Below, in pieces: positions 37,010 through 49,884 of a DNA stretch of 64,000 bases. The notes under the pieces were generated by a model. The model searched no databases, was not told where the DNA came from, and saw only the letters and a program-made list of their open reading frames with translations. The translations under genes and the position numbers were made by a program. Origin of the DNA: Wallemia ichthyophaga EXF-994 (Eukaryota; Basidiomycota; Wallemiomycetes; Wallemiales; Wallemiaceae); the NCBI RefSeq assembly GCF_000400465.1, contig NW_008806282.1:1-64000 (forward strand). Direction: 5' to 3'. Positions within the stretch are counted from its first letter, which is position 1. Every line of letters starts with the position of its first letter.

Positions 37010-39272
37010 CTATTTATTTTGACGACAATTTCCCAAAGTAAAGACATCTAACGTTATCCCTCGGGTCATCCTCTTCAAACTCGTCAATGATTCCAAGATT
37101 GGCGTGAAGATAATGTATATTGCCCCAACCATCAACCATGCTAGGCCGATACTTACCCAAGCCTTAAATCCCGCTCTTGGCAAGATGTAGCCTGTGCCAT
37201 AGAGTGCGAAAGTTACTGTGAATATCATAACTGTAACCCAGAGAAGCGAAGAAAACGCAGCCAGCTTTATCGATCGTGTCAAATATTCAATGTCAGCTGA
37301 ACTGAGATTCCCTTGACTAGTATTGTGTGAGTCTAGATCGCTAAGCTCAGGTGTGGCTTCCTCTACATCCTTGAAGGATTTCTCATCTGCTTGAAGAGTT
37401 TCGACGACAACTTCTTGTTCTGGGGGTGCAACATGTGCTTCTGACTCTTTCACTGCCTTCCTGCCAGTGTCTTTAGTCTTTTCAAAGTCATGATTATCAG
37501 GGGAAATCAGGGATCCAACGACTGAAATAATTATAGAAAGCCCGAATGATACTGTGTTCCCTGCAAGCATCGGGAAGTCCTCTATCGATAATTTTGTTAG
37601 CCGTCTTTAATCAAATTACGCAGCGACGTACGTCCGGTTGTTGTCTTATCGACAACGCCATTATTTAGCTTATATGCCGTGACTATCCATGCAATAATAC
37701 CGAGAGGAAGTGAGATGAGAGTTGCACCTATGCAAGCAACTTTATTGGCTTTACTCCACATAATGCAGCAAATCAAAGGAGCAACGGCAGGACATAGAAT
37801 AATGCCCATCAGCTCATACAGCCACCCCATTCCGATACCGATATAGTAAAATATAATTCCAAGCACGGCCTGGCAGATACCAAAACCAGCAACGCTAGCG
37901 TGTGAGACGAATAATGTCTGCTTATCAGTTGCGTTCGGCTTTACTCTATTGAAGACATCGTAAGTTACAAGTGTCGAGACTGCGACTAGCTCAGCGGAGG
38001 CTGCGGCAAAGAAGGTGAGATGAAGGCAGCTTTGTGAATATTTTCACTCACATGCCGCTGTGGATGCAAGGAAGAGCATGATTAATACTGCATTCGCACC
38101 CGAATTTCCCATCAATGCTGATGCAGCTGCTGATGCAGGTAGGCCAGCAGTCACTTCTGCCGATGACAAAGAAGAAATCGCATCCGAGTTCTTGAGTGCC
38201 GCGCCAGCTAAACCGAGACATGTTGCCAAAGCAAATGGAATGGGATACCAACACATACTGCCTATAACAAATGATTTCGTGATTGAACGCGGTTGTGATG
38301 CCACTGCTCTGTTGACATATGCTTGATCTAAGTACACTGTGCCGAAGTTACCGCATAGGTTGATGAAAAAAAACGTGATGCCTCCTAATGAGCGAAACGT
38401 CAGGTACGAACCATCCGCATTACCTTCGACAGGATGACGTGAAGCCTGATCGACCAGCATATCGTAAAGACGATCAAGCGAGCCAACTTCAGGAGCTGAT
38501 GTGTAGGTGTAGAAGCAAAAGCCTATAATGACGCCGTAGAGGACGATGGTGTGTAGGTAATCTGCAATAAGTGATGCCTTTAGACCCCCAATCATGATGT
38601 AGATAGAAACACTCAGTGGTGTAAGCCATACTGCCGCCATGACAGGAACATTTGTGAGACTATGGAGAGTATCGGAAATACCGACAATAAGCATCGCACT
38701 GACTATCAAATTGCAGGAAAGCGCGAAGCTGAGAAACACATAGTGGCCTATCTTGCCCCATCGTGCACCTGCTATTTCGACGAAACTATGCGCGTAAGGC
38801 CATCGTATTCTCATACTACTTGCCAAGACTGAGAAGACTAAAATTTGCAAGCAGGCACCTAAGCAAACTGTTTAAGTGGGTTCTTGCGTATATGCCAGCA
38901 TTTCTCACCAGTTGCGTAGCTGTAAGAGCCTAGCAATCCGTAGGAGTAAGTTTTAGAAGTTGACGTACTATGCTTTGTTTAATGACTGAGGACACTATTC
39001 GAATGGAAACTCACAGCAAAGTAGCACTCCAGCACCATGCAGAGACAACTCCGCTTGAGATTAAACCGGTAGGCACAGATCTACTGGCAGAGTTGAACTC
39101 TTCAGCCGTTTGGACCTTGTTCCCATAGCGCCTCTGTAATGCGTTTATAATAAGCATCAACGCACTAAATCCTGCAAGGCGTCAGGATAAGACGTAGATA
39201 TAAGTCATACTTACCAAAGCCTAGAATTAGCAAGACACAATAGCCATTGAGTTGTGGTAATGGCGGCTCCAT
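37010..39272 (-). CDS. DUR3: Urea active transporter DUR3 (sodium:solute symporter family)
   Basis: A plasma-membrane proton-coupled transporter for urea and polyamines. Seven exons give about 660 residues with a dozen or more hydrophobic helices. Family marks include QTAEEFNSASRSVPTGL, SAWCWSATLL, MIGGLKASLIADYLHT, NFGTVYLDQAYVNRA and AELVAVSTLVTYDVFNRV. A charged, variable cytoplasmic segment (DNHDFEKTKDTG onward) lies near the C-terminus, before two last helices. All junctions close in phase. The N-terminus (MEPPLPQLNGY) is at 39272. The promoter carries a cluster of GATA sites. UreF, needed to activate urease, is 16 kb away in the same window. Confidence 0.93.
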
Positions 39273-39337
39273 GTTTGATCAGTTGGGAGTATATTCGCAA
39301 CAGTGTAAGATTGCACTAGCATTCTCGTCCCAAATCT

Positions 39338-39406
39338 TTATCGACATTATCGTATTATCTTATCACCATGAAGCCTTATCTCGGAAGGTGCGTAGCCGAA
39401 GATAAG
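39338..39406. promoter_or_regulatory. GATA-factor site cluster in the DUR3 promoter
   Basis: Six GATAA cores lie within 69 bases, 66-134 bp before the DUR3 start. TTATC occurs at 39338, 39347, 39355, 39360 and 39376, and GATAAG at 39401. Three are full GATAAG sites. In fungi such sites bind nitrogen-regulatory GATA factors (Gln3/AreA type). The other 627 bp up to PPT1 hold no gene. Confidence 0.65.
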
Positions 39407-39899
39407 TGTATAATTTCAGATTGGCTTTTGATTTAGATATGGATATTGCGTTTGAGACTTAATTTATTTTGCATATCTAATCTAATGTTTCAAACGAAAT
39501 TAAGCTGTGATTTAGAATGAGAAGGAATAGTGAGTAGTTTAGTGTCGAAATTGTAAAGAGAATAGGAAATAATGAAATACAGACGCTCAAATGTACCCAC
39601 ACATCTCGCATGTCTAACCTTTCAATTCGATAAGAAAGCGATATATGAAATATAAAACGCAGACAAGTGATTTATGTTGATGTTAACACCCTGCTAGCAC
39701 CTGATTTTGTATTTCACCGGGAACGACAATAGCGTCGATGCATGCTTGTATTCTAGCATTCGGCTAGCATTCGGCCGTAATTAACGTCTACTGCTTGCTT
39801 AGTTCCTTATTCTCAGCTGCATAGACAGACTTCATTAAAATTTGGACACCTTCCTCCATCCAAGTATCTGGTTCTCGTTAACTTCGAGGTTTATTTAAG

Positions 39900-41405
39900 A
39901 TGAGTAGCCATAAGGAGAAGGGCAATCAGTTATTTAAAGGTAAGCTTTCTTAATTCCCAAAATATCGCTCACGATTCATAGATAAGGATTTTGTGAAGGC
40001 GATAGAGGAATGGTTGTTGGTAGAACCGCCAACCGAGCAGGTCTACAACAACATCGCTACAGCCAAGTTTAAGCTCGAGGAATTTGGGCTTGCCGAAGAA
40101 TTCAGCACAAAGGCTTTATCGCTCAACAGCAAGTTCGTCAAGGCTCTTTATCGCAGAGCTATGGCACACGTAGCCGTATTACACTTCAAGCCTGCTATTG
40201 CTGATCTCAAGGCTGTAATCGCCATTGAGCCTTCAAACAAGGTCGCCAGCCATCACCTAGCTGAGATTTCCAAGATCCATCGCAAAATACAATTCGAACA
40301 GGCCATCGCTACTGAAGACGAGAAGAAAGCCTCAGATACAATTAGAGAGATGATTGACAACGGCGGCTTGGAGATTCCTTCAGATTACGATGGCCCTACC
40401 CTCGACTCCTCCAATCTCATCGATTCACTCATTGAGCACTTCAAGAGTGGTAAAACGTTGCACAAGCGTGTTCTTTTTGAGTTGGTGCTCAAGACAATGG
40501 ATATATTCAGCCAAGAGGAGTCTCTGGTAGATGTCTCCATCCCAGAAGGCGTCAACATGAACGTTATCGGTGACACACACGGCCAGTTCTTCGATTTGAT
40601 TCATCTCCTCGGATTGACGGGCAAGCCATCTGAAACAAATTACTTGCTTTTCAACGGAGACTTTGTTGACAGGGGCAGCTGGTCTACAGAAGTCATCATT
40701 CTGCTCCTTGCGATGAAATACCTGAATCCAAAGTCCGTTTACTTGAACCGTGGAAACCATGAGACACGTCAAATGACACAGGTGTACGGATTTGAAGGAG
40801 AATGCAAACACAAGTACCCTACTGACCTCACTTACAAATCTTTTGCTCAACTCTTCACATATCTGCCGATTGCCCATCTTATCTCATCAACCAAGAAACC
40901 AGAGACAACGTTAAGTAAATCTGACATACTCACGAAGGATGGTTTCAAGAGATTCTTTGTCGTTCATGGTGGTTTATTTTCCAAGGACGATGTGACGCTT
41001 GAAGATATCCGCAAAATCAAACGCAATAGAGAACCAGGCCAGGAAGGTTTAATGTGCGAAGCGCTGTGGACAGACCCACAAGAGGCCGACGGACGGGGGC
41101 CATCTAAGCGAGGAGTGGGCGTAGGATTTGGTGGTGATGTAACAAAGCGTTGGTGTGAGTTGAACGAGGTTTGTGCTGTCATTCGCTCCCACGAGGTTAG
41201 ACAAGATGGATACTCATGTGAGCATGACGGCAGACTAGCGACAGTGTTCAGTGCACCAAACTACTGCGATACAAGTGGGAACAAGGGAGCGTGGATGAAA
41301 ATCGACGCATCTGGAGATATCAAGACTACACAATTTGCTGCAGTTGAGCATCCACCTATCAAGCCAATGGCTTACTCGAGCGGGATGGCCAGTATGATGG
41401 GATGA
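39900..41405 (+). CDS. PPT1: Serine/threonine protein phosphatase 5 (PP5, Ppt1)
   Basis: A TPR-containing phosphatase that binds the Hsp90 C-terminus and dephosphorylates Hsp90 and clients. Two exons give about 485 residues, with the intron after the 43-base first exon (MSSHKEKGNQLFK). Three TPR repeats fill residues 1-110 (NQLFKDKDFVKAIEEW, AEEFSTKALSLN, IADLKAVIAIEP). The PPP catalytic core has the metal-binding motifs GDTHGQ, GDFVDRG, GNHE, and the C-terminal RSHEVRQDGY and SAPNYC. It ends YSSGMASMMG. It is divergent from DUR3. Confidence 0.95.
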
Positions 41406-41677
41406 AGTTGGAGTAGGACAAAATACATTCTTGAGAAAGCTGCATGTTTAAAAATTAATAATTTGTGATTTATAAAAGATAGATAAAATGCATTTAACCG
41501 TAGCTTTACAGTGGGATTAGCATAACAAGACATCGGAATCAATCTGAAACGATTTGAAACAGTATGTCACTGTGTCACCGCCCTTAACATGAATCTTATG
41601 TACTCGTCTCCTATCATTCCTAAGCGTGCCAGTCTCTGTTCACGAGTAACTATCACTACCAAAACTCAAAGCACGAA

Positions 41678-44600
41678 ATGAGGGCGTACTTGGCGCCAAT
41701 AATATACCTTGCAATTATACCAATAATAAGAGCATTTCCGAAGATAGATTATGACTCCCTGGGAACTGCATCGATTTTTGGCTCATTTGCTGCAATCGAC
41801 GACATTTCAAACTCTTTCAAATCTGCACAAAGCTATGATAATAACTCTTACACCCTTTTGTCCCGGCCCAGCAATGCTTCCGAGTGGTCTTCTCTCGGCT
41901 CTACCAACGAGTACGCGCATATCAACTCAGCGTGTACGATCAATGACTTGACATTCGTCGGTGGTGATTTTGATTCAATAAATGGTCAGCAGTTCACAAA
42001 ATTCGCGGTTTACTCACCTCATAATGGCTGGAAACCTTTGGGTAGCGTGCAGGGCGTGATCAATGCACTTTACTGCGATGCTTCAAATTCACAAGTTTGG
42101 GTTGGTGGTGCATTCGACGCAGTGGATGATAATATGGGGGCGAATATAGTCGTTTGGAATGTACGCGAAGAGCATTGGCAACCCTCTGCTGTGTATGGTT
42201 TGAATGGCGCCGTGAATGCCTTTTCGGTCTCGGATGATCAACTGTTTATCACGGGTAATTTCACATCCACATTCAATCAACCAGATGTCAAGCAATATCC
42301 AGAAGCATTGGATAGAATAGTTAATGCACTCCAACCAGTACCTTTCGATGACGCTGACGTTACTGGTTCAAAGGGTTCAGATAACCCAGCATACGCCGAT
42401 ATCAAGAATCTCGCGTGTGTTGGCGGTAATTCTTTTGACACCCCTGATGGAACGAGTGGTGTCATGTACATAGAGTGGTTCGATTCACACAATGTGGCCG
42501 GATTCCGTATCGCGAATACAGTTGACGAGGGTCATGCATTGACTGGCTTTGTGTGAGTTATGCTGCATCTATAATTACCAATTCCTGACGAGAAATAAAG
42601 CATAACCACCATACCAGAAAAGCAAGTCATTCCATTAACTTACAATCCTGTTCACGCACCTGGAACGAACATGACTTGCGAAAATGAATGCCCGATAGCT
42701 CTCTCAGATGAGAGAGAATTCAACGACTATATCATACCTGGTGGCTCGCGCAGACTTGGCGGGTTCGCTATCAACATGATAGACTGGACCGGTGCTGGTC
42801 CAGGCTTGCGCTCGGTTGAAGTACTTGGGGCTGGCAGCGATGCCTACGCCATTAGTGAATTCAATGAGTTGCAAGAGGGCTGCTACTCTAATGGAAATTC
42901 CTCCAACGTTACAACTGTCGGTAATTGGAATTCTGTCAATCCATCTTCAGAATCGTCAAACAAGGTTCTTTCAGCGTCGATTCAAGACGTCGATCAAATT
43001 CCTTCTCTTACATTCAGACCGTACGTCGGCGAGCGTGGTCTCTACGAAATATACATATCAATTCCAGGTTGCGCTGGTCTCGATGATTGTGAAAGTAGAA
43101 GCGCCGTTGATGTCGGAATGCAGTTGACTGAAAGAGGTCATTATATCAATGACACAATCACTGAGATCGATAACAGTGACTTTTCCTGGCCGATCTTCAG
43201 GGGAATGGTCGACGGTTCATCAAACACCTTCGCGCCCAACATTACCATTAAACCAATAATGGCCGAAGAGGGCAAGACTATTGCTGTGCAGAAGGTATCA
43301 TTGCATCTGCTCGAGATCCTTCCAAATGAGATGGCGATCGGAGGTCTGGCGTACAACTTAACCTCAGGGAACACTTTGGATGCTAGTGCTGATCGCGAAA
43401 TTTCAGATCAGAACTATCTAGATAGAGCTCTGGTTTCTTTGTCAGACGCTATCGGTATTCAATTCAAAGAGGGTGAACAAGATCTTAACTATATCAAGGC
43501 AATCGCTAGCACAGATTCGAATATATTCATTGGAGGTAATTTCGTCGGTTTTAATGATACAATGAACAACATTACAAACATTGCCCATTTCAACGACAGG
43601 TTGCACTCTCTCCCGGGCGGCGGAGTCAACGGCAATGTCAACAAGTTAACCGTCGTAGATGATCAAGTGTATATTGCAGGTAACTTTACGCAAGCTGGCT
43701 CAACTCAATGTCAAAACATTGTTATGTACGACCATCGCCATAAGAGATTTGAGAAACTTGGTCAGGGTGTCGATGGTGAGGTTTATGATATGACCTACTC
43801 CCCAGACTCAAACAGGCTGTACCTAGCTGGCAATTTCACGAACGCTCTCATAGACGAGAGTGCCAGTGTAACAGTAGGAGGGCTAGTTTCATGGGATCTG
43901 AAAGACAAGTCATGGAGAAATGACAACGGCGTTGTGTTTTCAGAGCTGGTTAAAGGAGTTGCAGTTCATGACAAAGATTTACTGGTGTATGGTACAGTGG
44001 ACAGAGTAGCGAAATTTTCTGCCAATGGTGCAGCTAAAATATCCTCGAATGGGTTGAGTAGTGTAAGTGCTACCAATTCACTCGGAAGCACAAAAACATC
44101 GTCGAGCAAGTCGTCAAGAAAGCGAGCAGCTCCTCATTTGCCTTCAGCCTCATCTGTTGCGCCCGCAATTAATGCGGGTAGCTACTACGAGAATTCTACG
44201 AGTTTATACACAATCTTGGGCGGTAATTTCACTTTCAATGATGGTCATTCGGGTGCGGTTGCTTTAATTGACCAAGACAGCAATATGCATGCATTAGGTG
44301 ATGGTGGTGTTTCTGGTGATGTTCGTGCTATGATGGTTGTTGGTAATAAGTTATTCCTAGGTGGGCAGCTCAGAGCTGGCAACTCTACCGACGTGGCCAT
44401 ATATGACCTGAAGAAAGGTGCCTTCGTCGACGTTGGAAATGGCTTGGAAGGTACAACATCTAGTTTCGCTTACAATCAAATCTATAATAGTGCCATTGTT
44501 TCAGGTGACTTCAATGCTGTGTCTGGAAATCAAGACTGCTCGAATATCTGTCAATGGGATATAGGTGATGGTCATTGGAACAGCCTTGGAAAAGGCGTGA

Positions 44601-45836
44601 GAGGGTTTATTTCTGACGTAGACGTTGCTGGTGTGAGTGTTAAGTGTCGTGCATTGTAATTACGACTAACACAACTCCTAGGATGACGACCAATACGCCG
44701 TCGCAGTTGGCGAGTTTGCAATTGACAAGGAAGGCGACCTTATCTACATTGCAACATACGACTACGAGGACAAAAACTGGTCGAGATTGGGCGATGGTAA
44801 TTTACCTGGCATACCCACAACAGTCAAAACCGATGACAGGAATATTGACAACGTCTTTATTGCTGGCAGGCGCACAGACAGCAATCAGACGTACATCTAC
44901 AACTACGACGGTGATACTTTTAGTGATATCTCTAATGATATGTTTCAAGGGACTGGCAGAATACATGGGTTGGAATTCCTCCCAGTGCAGGAGGTGGATG
45001 AACAGGAGCAGAAGGAGCGTGAAGAAACGATAATGGAGAATGACAGAATATTATATGTGACTGGTGACATTGACTTGCGCGGCGTTGGTCGTGTGTCATC
45101 AGTGATGTATGATGGATTGAATTGGCATCCTCATCTCCAAACATTCGGCTCAGATGGTAGTGCAGGATCTCTAGCATCTATTATGTCCTCCTCTGACTTT
45201 TCATTTTCTTCAAGAGGTGAGTAGACAAGAGGTTAATTGGACTACTTACCTAACTAGAATACAGACTTGCTGGCACTCGGTATAATTATCCTCATTTCTA
45301 TTGCGTTGGGATTGGGTGTTGTCTTATTGATAGCACTGATTGCGATACTGATATCTTTGTGGGAACGTCGTGGAGAATCACGTCCAATTCTGTTGGAGAA
45401 TGACGAGAAAGATGAGCAGGTACGGCCATCGTCGTTGCTGGCGAATATAAACCAAGCTACTACCAACATAGCTCGAGGCTCGACGACGAACGCACAAACA
45501 CTTGCACCAACGCCAATTATTAAGCTCAACGATCAAGACACAGGGAAAGGAAAGACAGAAGAGGTGGGTGAGATGGATGACAGTTTCAATAGGTCATATT
45601 CCACGGGTGCATCGACGTCAGATAATCCGCCTCAAATATCTCCAGCCGATCTCAATAATGGTGTAGGGTATAGGTGTTATTCGAGGTATGACTTTGCTGG
45701 TGATCGCCAGGGTGAAATACCTTTGATTGTCGGTCAGCAAGTGCAGGTTCTCAATGATAGCGATCAGGACTGGTTCTTTGTTCGCGACCCTGCATCTACT
45801 CATGAAGGTGTCGTGCCCTCTTCGTATCTTTTCTAG
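41678..45836 (+). CDS. Rax2-like polarity landmark protein with a C-terminal SH3 domain
   Basis: A large type I membrane glycoprotein of about 1340 residues that marks growth or budding sites in fungi. Four exons. The signal peptide is MRAYLAPIIYLAIIPIIRAF. The long extracellular part is built of Rax2/kelch-like repeats (VWVGGAFDAVDD, IFIGGNFVGFND, VYIAGNFTQAG, LYLAGNFTNA) with many N-glycosylation sites. A transmembrane helix (LALGIIILISIALGLGVVLL) is followed by WERRGE and a cytoplasmic tail. The tail ends in an SH3 domain: YRCYSRYDFAGDRQGEIPL, QDWFFVRD and EGVVPSSYLF, the usual ALYDY, WW and PSSYV positions. The stop is 55 bp from that of the convergent OSBP gene. Confidence 0.88.
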
Positions 45837-45891
45837 TTATGGTAGTTATTAGCAGTTGAATTATTTATTATTCCTTATTGTACATAGCAAT

Positions 45892-48325
45892 TTAATTAAT
45901 CTCGAATATCTGTTGGTGTTATATTAAAGGGTGTATGAGAGAAGCAAATGAATGACTCACGTTATCCGAGTCAGACCATGTGTCTTGGTTTTCGGACACC
46001 TTGACTCGCTTCTCAAAATAAATGGGCTCTCCGGTAGTCTCACTCGTGATTGGAATCCAGTCATCACCAATGTTCTTAAACCACTTGACTCTGGAATGAG
46101 CGTAAGATTTGTCACGACTGCGACGATCTCTTTGTGCTTGCTCGAGGTAATTCTTATACTCTTCAGCTATATCAGCATTGCCTTGCTCCAAAGCTCGCTG
46201 ATCAGGTCTGCGTCGAGAATCTGTAGGCGGGAGAATATTCTCGTTTACCATTTCATTCAATCCAACAGCATATCTGGAGAAACCGTAGTAATCTTGACAG
46301 TCGGGAGGGAATTGGTTGATAGATTCCCACAGCTGCTGGAATCTGTCCGTTGAGTGTCCGTGGTCGTCGACTAGCTGACGAACAAAATTTTGCGACCATC
46401 TGCCATTCAGTCTGCACAGACGGGTGTGACTGCTATCTTCTATGGAACCCTCCACATAGCCTCGTGACGATTCACCGCCAAAGAAACTACCCTCTTTGAA
46501 CGCAATGGTGGATGATTCGCCCGTGGTCTCGTTCTTTATATCTAAATCACCCGTGTGTTCGAGATATGGGGAGGACATGACTAGGTTGCGAATAAATGAG
46601 CTGGGCTTGCGCCTGGAGGAGGAGTGTGTGTTAGTGTGTGTTGGTGGAGTAATAAAAGCGCCACCCACCATGTGTAAATATCGCCGGTAGATTTGATGGT
46701 CAATTTGGCATTACCAATGGGGATAATTTCCATACTCTTGCCCCAGAACCTGAAATGTGTTAACTTAATCACACTGTTACAACGAAATAAACTCACTTCT
46801 GTTTGACACCCGACGTTGCCACGTACGTCCAATCTTCACCCTGTGCATAAGCAGCCACTAAAGGCGGATGATGGGTAACCTTCTCACTGAAGAAAGCAAA
46901 TTGGGGGGTGATGAGCTCGTATGTCTCACCAAGGAGAGGATTGAAAGGTTTCCTAGTCGATCTGTATTGCGTGCACGAGTAGCTCGAGACGCAGAAAGCG
47001 GCAATACAGGCCATACGCTCGACACTACTCTTGGCTTTGATGGCCTTGTCGATGAGTTCTACGTACTCAAAATCCTCAGCTACCTTCTGCAGTAGGGAGA
47101 GGGGCTCGTTAAAGCTCACTGGGAAGGAGATGGTGGTGAGGTCTTTGCCAACGTTTTTCTTCAAGACACCAAGCAGACCAATTTCCTGTGATTATCGTGC
47201 GATTGTGAGTTGGTGTCATGTCTTCAAATTTAAGACAACTCACATCACCAGAGATCGGAGCAGGTAGTTGCTGCCGCCGTGAGAGCTGCATGGGGCCATA
47301 TTTGGAGGTGACTTCACCCGACACTTCTTCTTTATGGTACGTGCCCTCTTTATCCACCTCATCGTCGTCATCTTGAACATCAACGTTGTCATTATCGTTG
47401 TCATTATCGTTGTCATTATCGTTGTCATTATCATTGCCGTCATCATCGTCATCGCCGTCGTCGCACTCGTATGCCTCACCAAAGGTGTCGTGGGCGTCAT
47501 AGAACTCAAAGTCATTGATAGAGGAAGTGCGTGAAGGGGCGTAGCGCGAGGGTGCGGGAGGGTTGTTGGAAGACTTTCGATTGTTACTGTCGTAATGCAT
47601 CGAATATATCTCCTGCTGTAGTCTTCTTAATTCGGCAGTAGAATCGAGCATCCGTTCAAAGAAAGCATCGTAAGCTCTGGGGCTGTATGGGGAGTGTGTA
47701 GAGTCGGAAAAATCTTCATTTGATGAATTGAGCTTAGGTGATTTGTGGAATATGTTTAGTAGACCACCTTGAGTGTGTGTGTGTGTGGTTTCGCGTGAAC
47801 TTGATTGGTTATGACAATTCTTTAAATTCTCTAGGTCAAATTCGAGGAGGTCGATAAGTTTAAGGGATTTGTTCATGTTATCAGTTGGGGTACTAGTATT
47901 CTCAGCCACAGTTTGGAGTGCAGGATTAGTTGTATCGAGGAATAAACCCAATGTCTTCATCCAGGTTAAGTACTCCTCACCTGAATTGAATTTTATATGC
48001 CAAGTCGATGTACCGCCGTCAATGGTCACAGTGCGTCGATTGCTGTGAGATAACCAGACGCTGGAACGGAGGTTAACGTGATCTCTAACTGTGTCTGTAT
48101 TTGTGACTGCGTAGTTGAGAATCCCAGAGGACTACAAAATGATCAACGCGTATCCATTAATACTGTCATTTGGCTTACGTAGAGTCTGAAATAACGCCTA
48201 GCGAATCCCTGCATTTTCTTCTGTTTCTTCTTGAGTAAATATCCCTCGATCATTACTCTACCTGTGTTATTATCGTGTATCGACATCCTCTGATGAGAAG
48301 GACGTGAAGGTCGTGATATTGACAT
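45892..48325 (-). CDS. Oxysterol-binding protein (Osh/ORP) with PH domain and FFAT-like motif
   Basis: A lipid-transfer protein exchanging sterols and phosphoinositides at membrane contacts. Six exons give about 760 residues. The N-terminal PH domain starts at MIEGYLLKKKQKKMQG and continues after the first intron to STWHIKFNSGEEYLTWMKTL. The middle is disordered and has an FFAT-like site (EFYDAHD) for VAP proteins on the ER, followed by an Asp/Asn tract. The ORD lipid-binding domain has FNPLLGETYE, the signature EKVTHHPPLVAAY (usual form EQVSHHPP) and GRWSQNF. The last exon is tiny (IFEIN), matching the PDIF-like ends of the family. The layout resembles Osh3 or ORP3. Confidence 0.9.
47379..47432 (-). 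repeat. 12-bp minisatellite coding an Asp/Asn run in the OSBP gene
   Basis: About four tandem copies of a GATAACGACAAT-type unit encode alternating Asp-Asn. The flanks are Asp-rich. It is likely polymorphic. Confidence 0.75.
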
Positions 48326-48392
48326 TATGGACGTGTCGAATAAAGGAGAAAATCGGTAAAAATAAATTAAATTCTGAAATACAAACTACATT

Positions 48393-48981
48393 CTAAGTCT
48401 CTGAGCTGCATCCACGGCATCCTGTGGTGTTGTTAGCTATAACCATCTCCACGGCTTTTACACACCACAATGCACACACTCAAAAGTCTGTCCATCCTTG
48501 AGGTGAGCCTTTGGTACTCTACAGATACACGTAGATCCTTCATAGTTCATGTCTCTGCTCTGTATACACCGCGTACAGCACAGCTTCTCGTATCCCTGTT
48601 TCTTCCATTTGGCTATCAAATTGGCGTCTGCATAGCCCTGCTTCACCAGCCAATCGTAAAGTTCCTTGGATATTTGCTTACGTTTGTAGTACAAGTCGAA
48701 TATATCTGTGGGATGTTAATTGGTGCCACTCTTACTACTAAATACCCCACATCTTGATCTCGTATGCGATATTCTCATTACAGGCCACAGTGTCTCGTTC
48801 TTACGCTTCCCATCCACTGTTTCTGCCTCCACGTCGCGCATCTTACGAGTATAATCTGGAGTGAGAGGCGCATGAGATGTGTTTATATCGCAAGACACTC
48901 TGCCGCACCCTCTAATATCTGCTCAATAGCTTCAAATCCTTCTGGTGGCTGCTTTGTGCGCTGTGTCCTTATCTTTGGCAT
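48393..48981 (-). CDS. BUD31: Spliceosome-associated protein Bud31 (G10)
   Basis: A conserved zinc-cluster protein of the activated spliceosome, bound near U6 and Prp19-complex proteins. Four exons give about 150 residues. It starts [16 protein letters not shown]. Conserved blocks are [51 protein letters not shown], and the cysteine clusters [17 protein letters not shown] and CVHCGCRGCSS. The second exon is found only by splicing over a 50-base intron after AIEQILE. The C-terminal exon of 27 bases completes the HCGCRGCS zinc ligands. Confidence 0.95.
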
Positions 48982-49070
48982 TGTGGTGGTGAATGTGGGT
49001 GTATAACATGTGATTAATAAAGATATTTACAATATTCGCTGTGTATTCTTAACTCGTTCAATAATACCCT

Positions 49071-49884
49071 TTATCCCCTACGAGCAGCTCGATTTGGTGT
49101 CCACTCCTGCGTCTTCCCTGTCCCTGGAGCGAATTCACCCGCCTGTTTCCTCAAACGACCCTCTTCTTGCTGCCTTTGATGCATTTCATTAGGATCGAAT
49201 CCATGTCTGCGTTCTTCCACATGCTCCATTGTTTCCTCGGGTGTTCTTCCTGCCTCTTGCGTTTCGATAGCTGGTTCGAATGCCTCTAGCGGGTTTTGGT
49301 TGTAATGTTGCTGTGCCTTGATGTGCTCGTGTTGCTCGTGTTCGTGTTGCATATCTACCTCTGCAGTGCCACTCTCCGGCGCAGGCACAGCGCCTCTACT
49401 CTTCGCGAAAGCTGCATCGATACGCGCTGCATTCTGCTGTGTGCGCTGTATCCTGAGCAAATCCGATTCCAACTCCTAGGTAATATTCAATATCAACTCA
49501 CGTAATCACCACTATCCACCCCCACTCACCTCGATCGACGGCGGAGAGAGACGCGTGTGCCTGAGCCACGCCTGCCACTGCGCTGGCATATTCTTGCCGA
49601 CCAGAGCCCAATCGACCTGGCGCGGATACCTGACTGAGCGCTTCGGACGTTCTTTGTAGTCTGTTGTGGGTGGGTGCTCGAAATACTTGTTGCCTGAGAT
49701 TAGACATTAGATTGGGGTAATTCACCCTGCTGTATAGTCCCACCCTCTAAATCGTATCCCACGAAATACCTGTCACTCTATCCCGCATCAGAATAGCCAC
49801 TACACAGCCACAGCCACCCACTGGCTTTGGTATTTTGCTCCATAAGAAGCTGAATATTCCGCTGCGTGCTGGTGATTTAAGCAT
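49071..49884 (-). CDS. Complex I assembly factor, NDUFAF2/mimitin-like (NDUFA12 family)
   Basis: A mitochondrial B17.2-like protein that aids late assembly of NADH dehydrogenase. Four exons give about 220 residues. The N-terminus is MLKSPARSGIFSFLW. The family core reads DRYFVGYDLEGNKYFEHPP, RPKRSVRYPRQVDW, MPAQWQAWLRHTRLSPPSIE. The C-terminus ends GTGKTQEWTPN, like the TGKTFQPGSW end of NDUFAF2. The middle has a His/Gln-rich stretch. The start could be 49884, which fits the family, or an in-frame ATG at 49926 that would overlap the ATP10 start codon. Head-to-head with ATP10. Confidence 0.85.

Noticed and set aside
47334-47534. Plus-strand frame of Val/Ile repeats
   Set aside because: It is the antisense reading of the Asp/Asn minisatellite in the OSBP gene.
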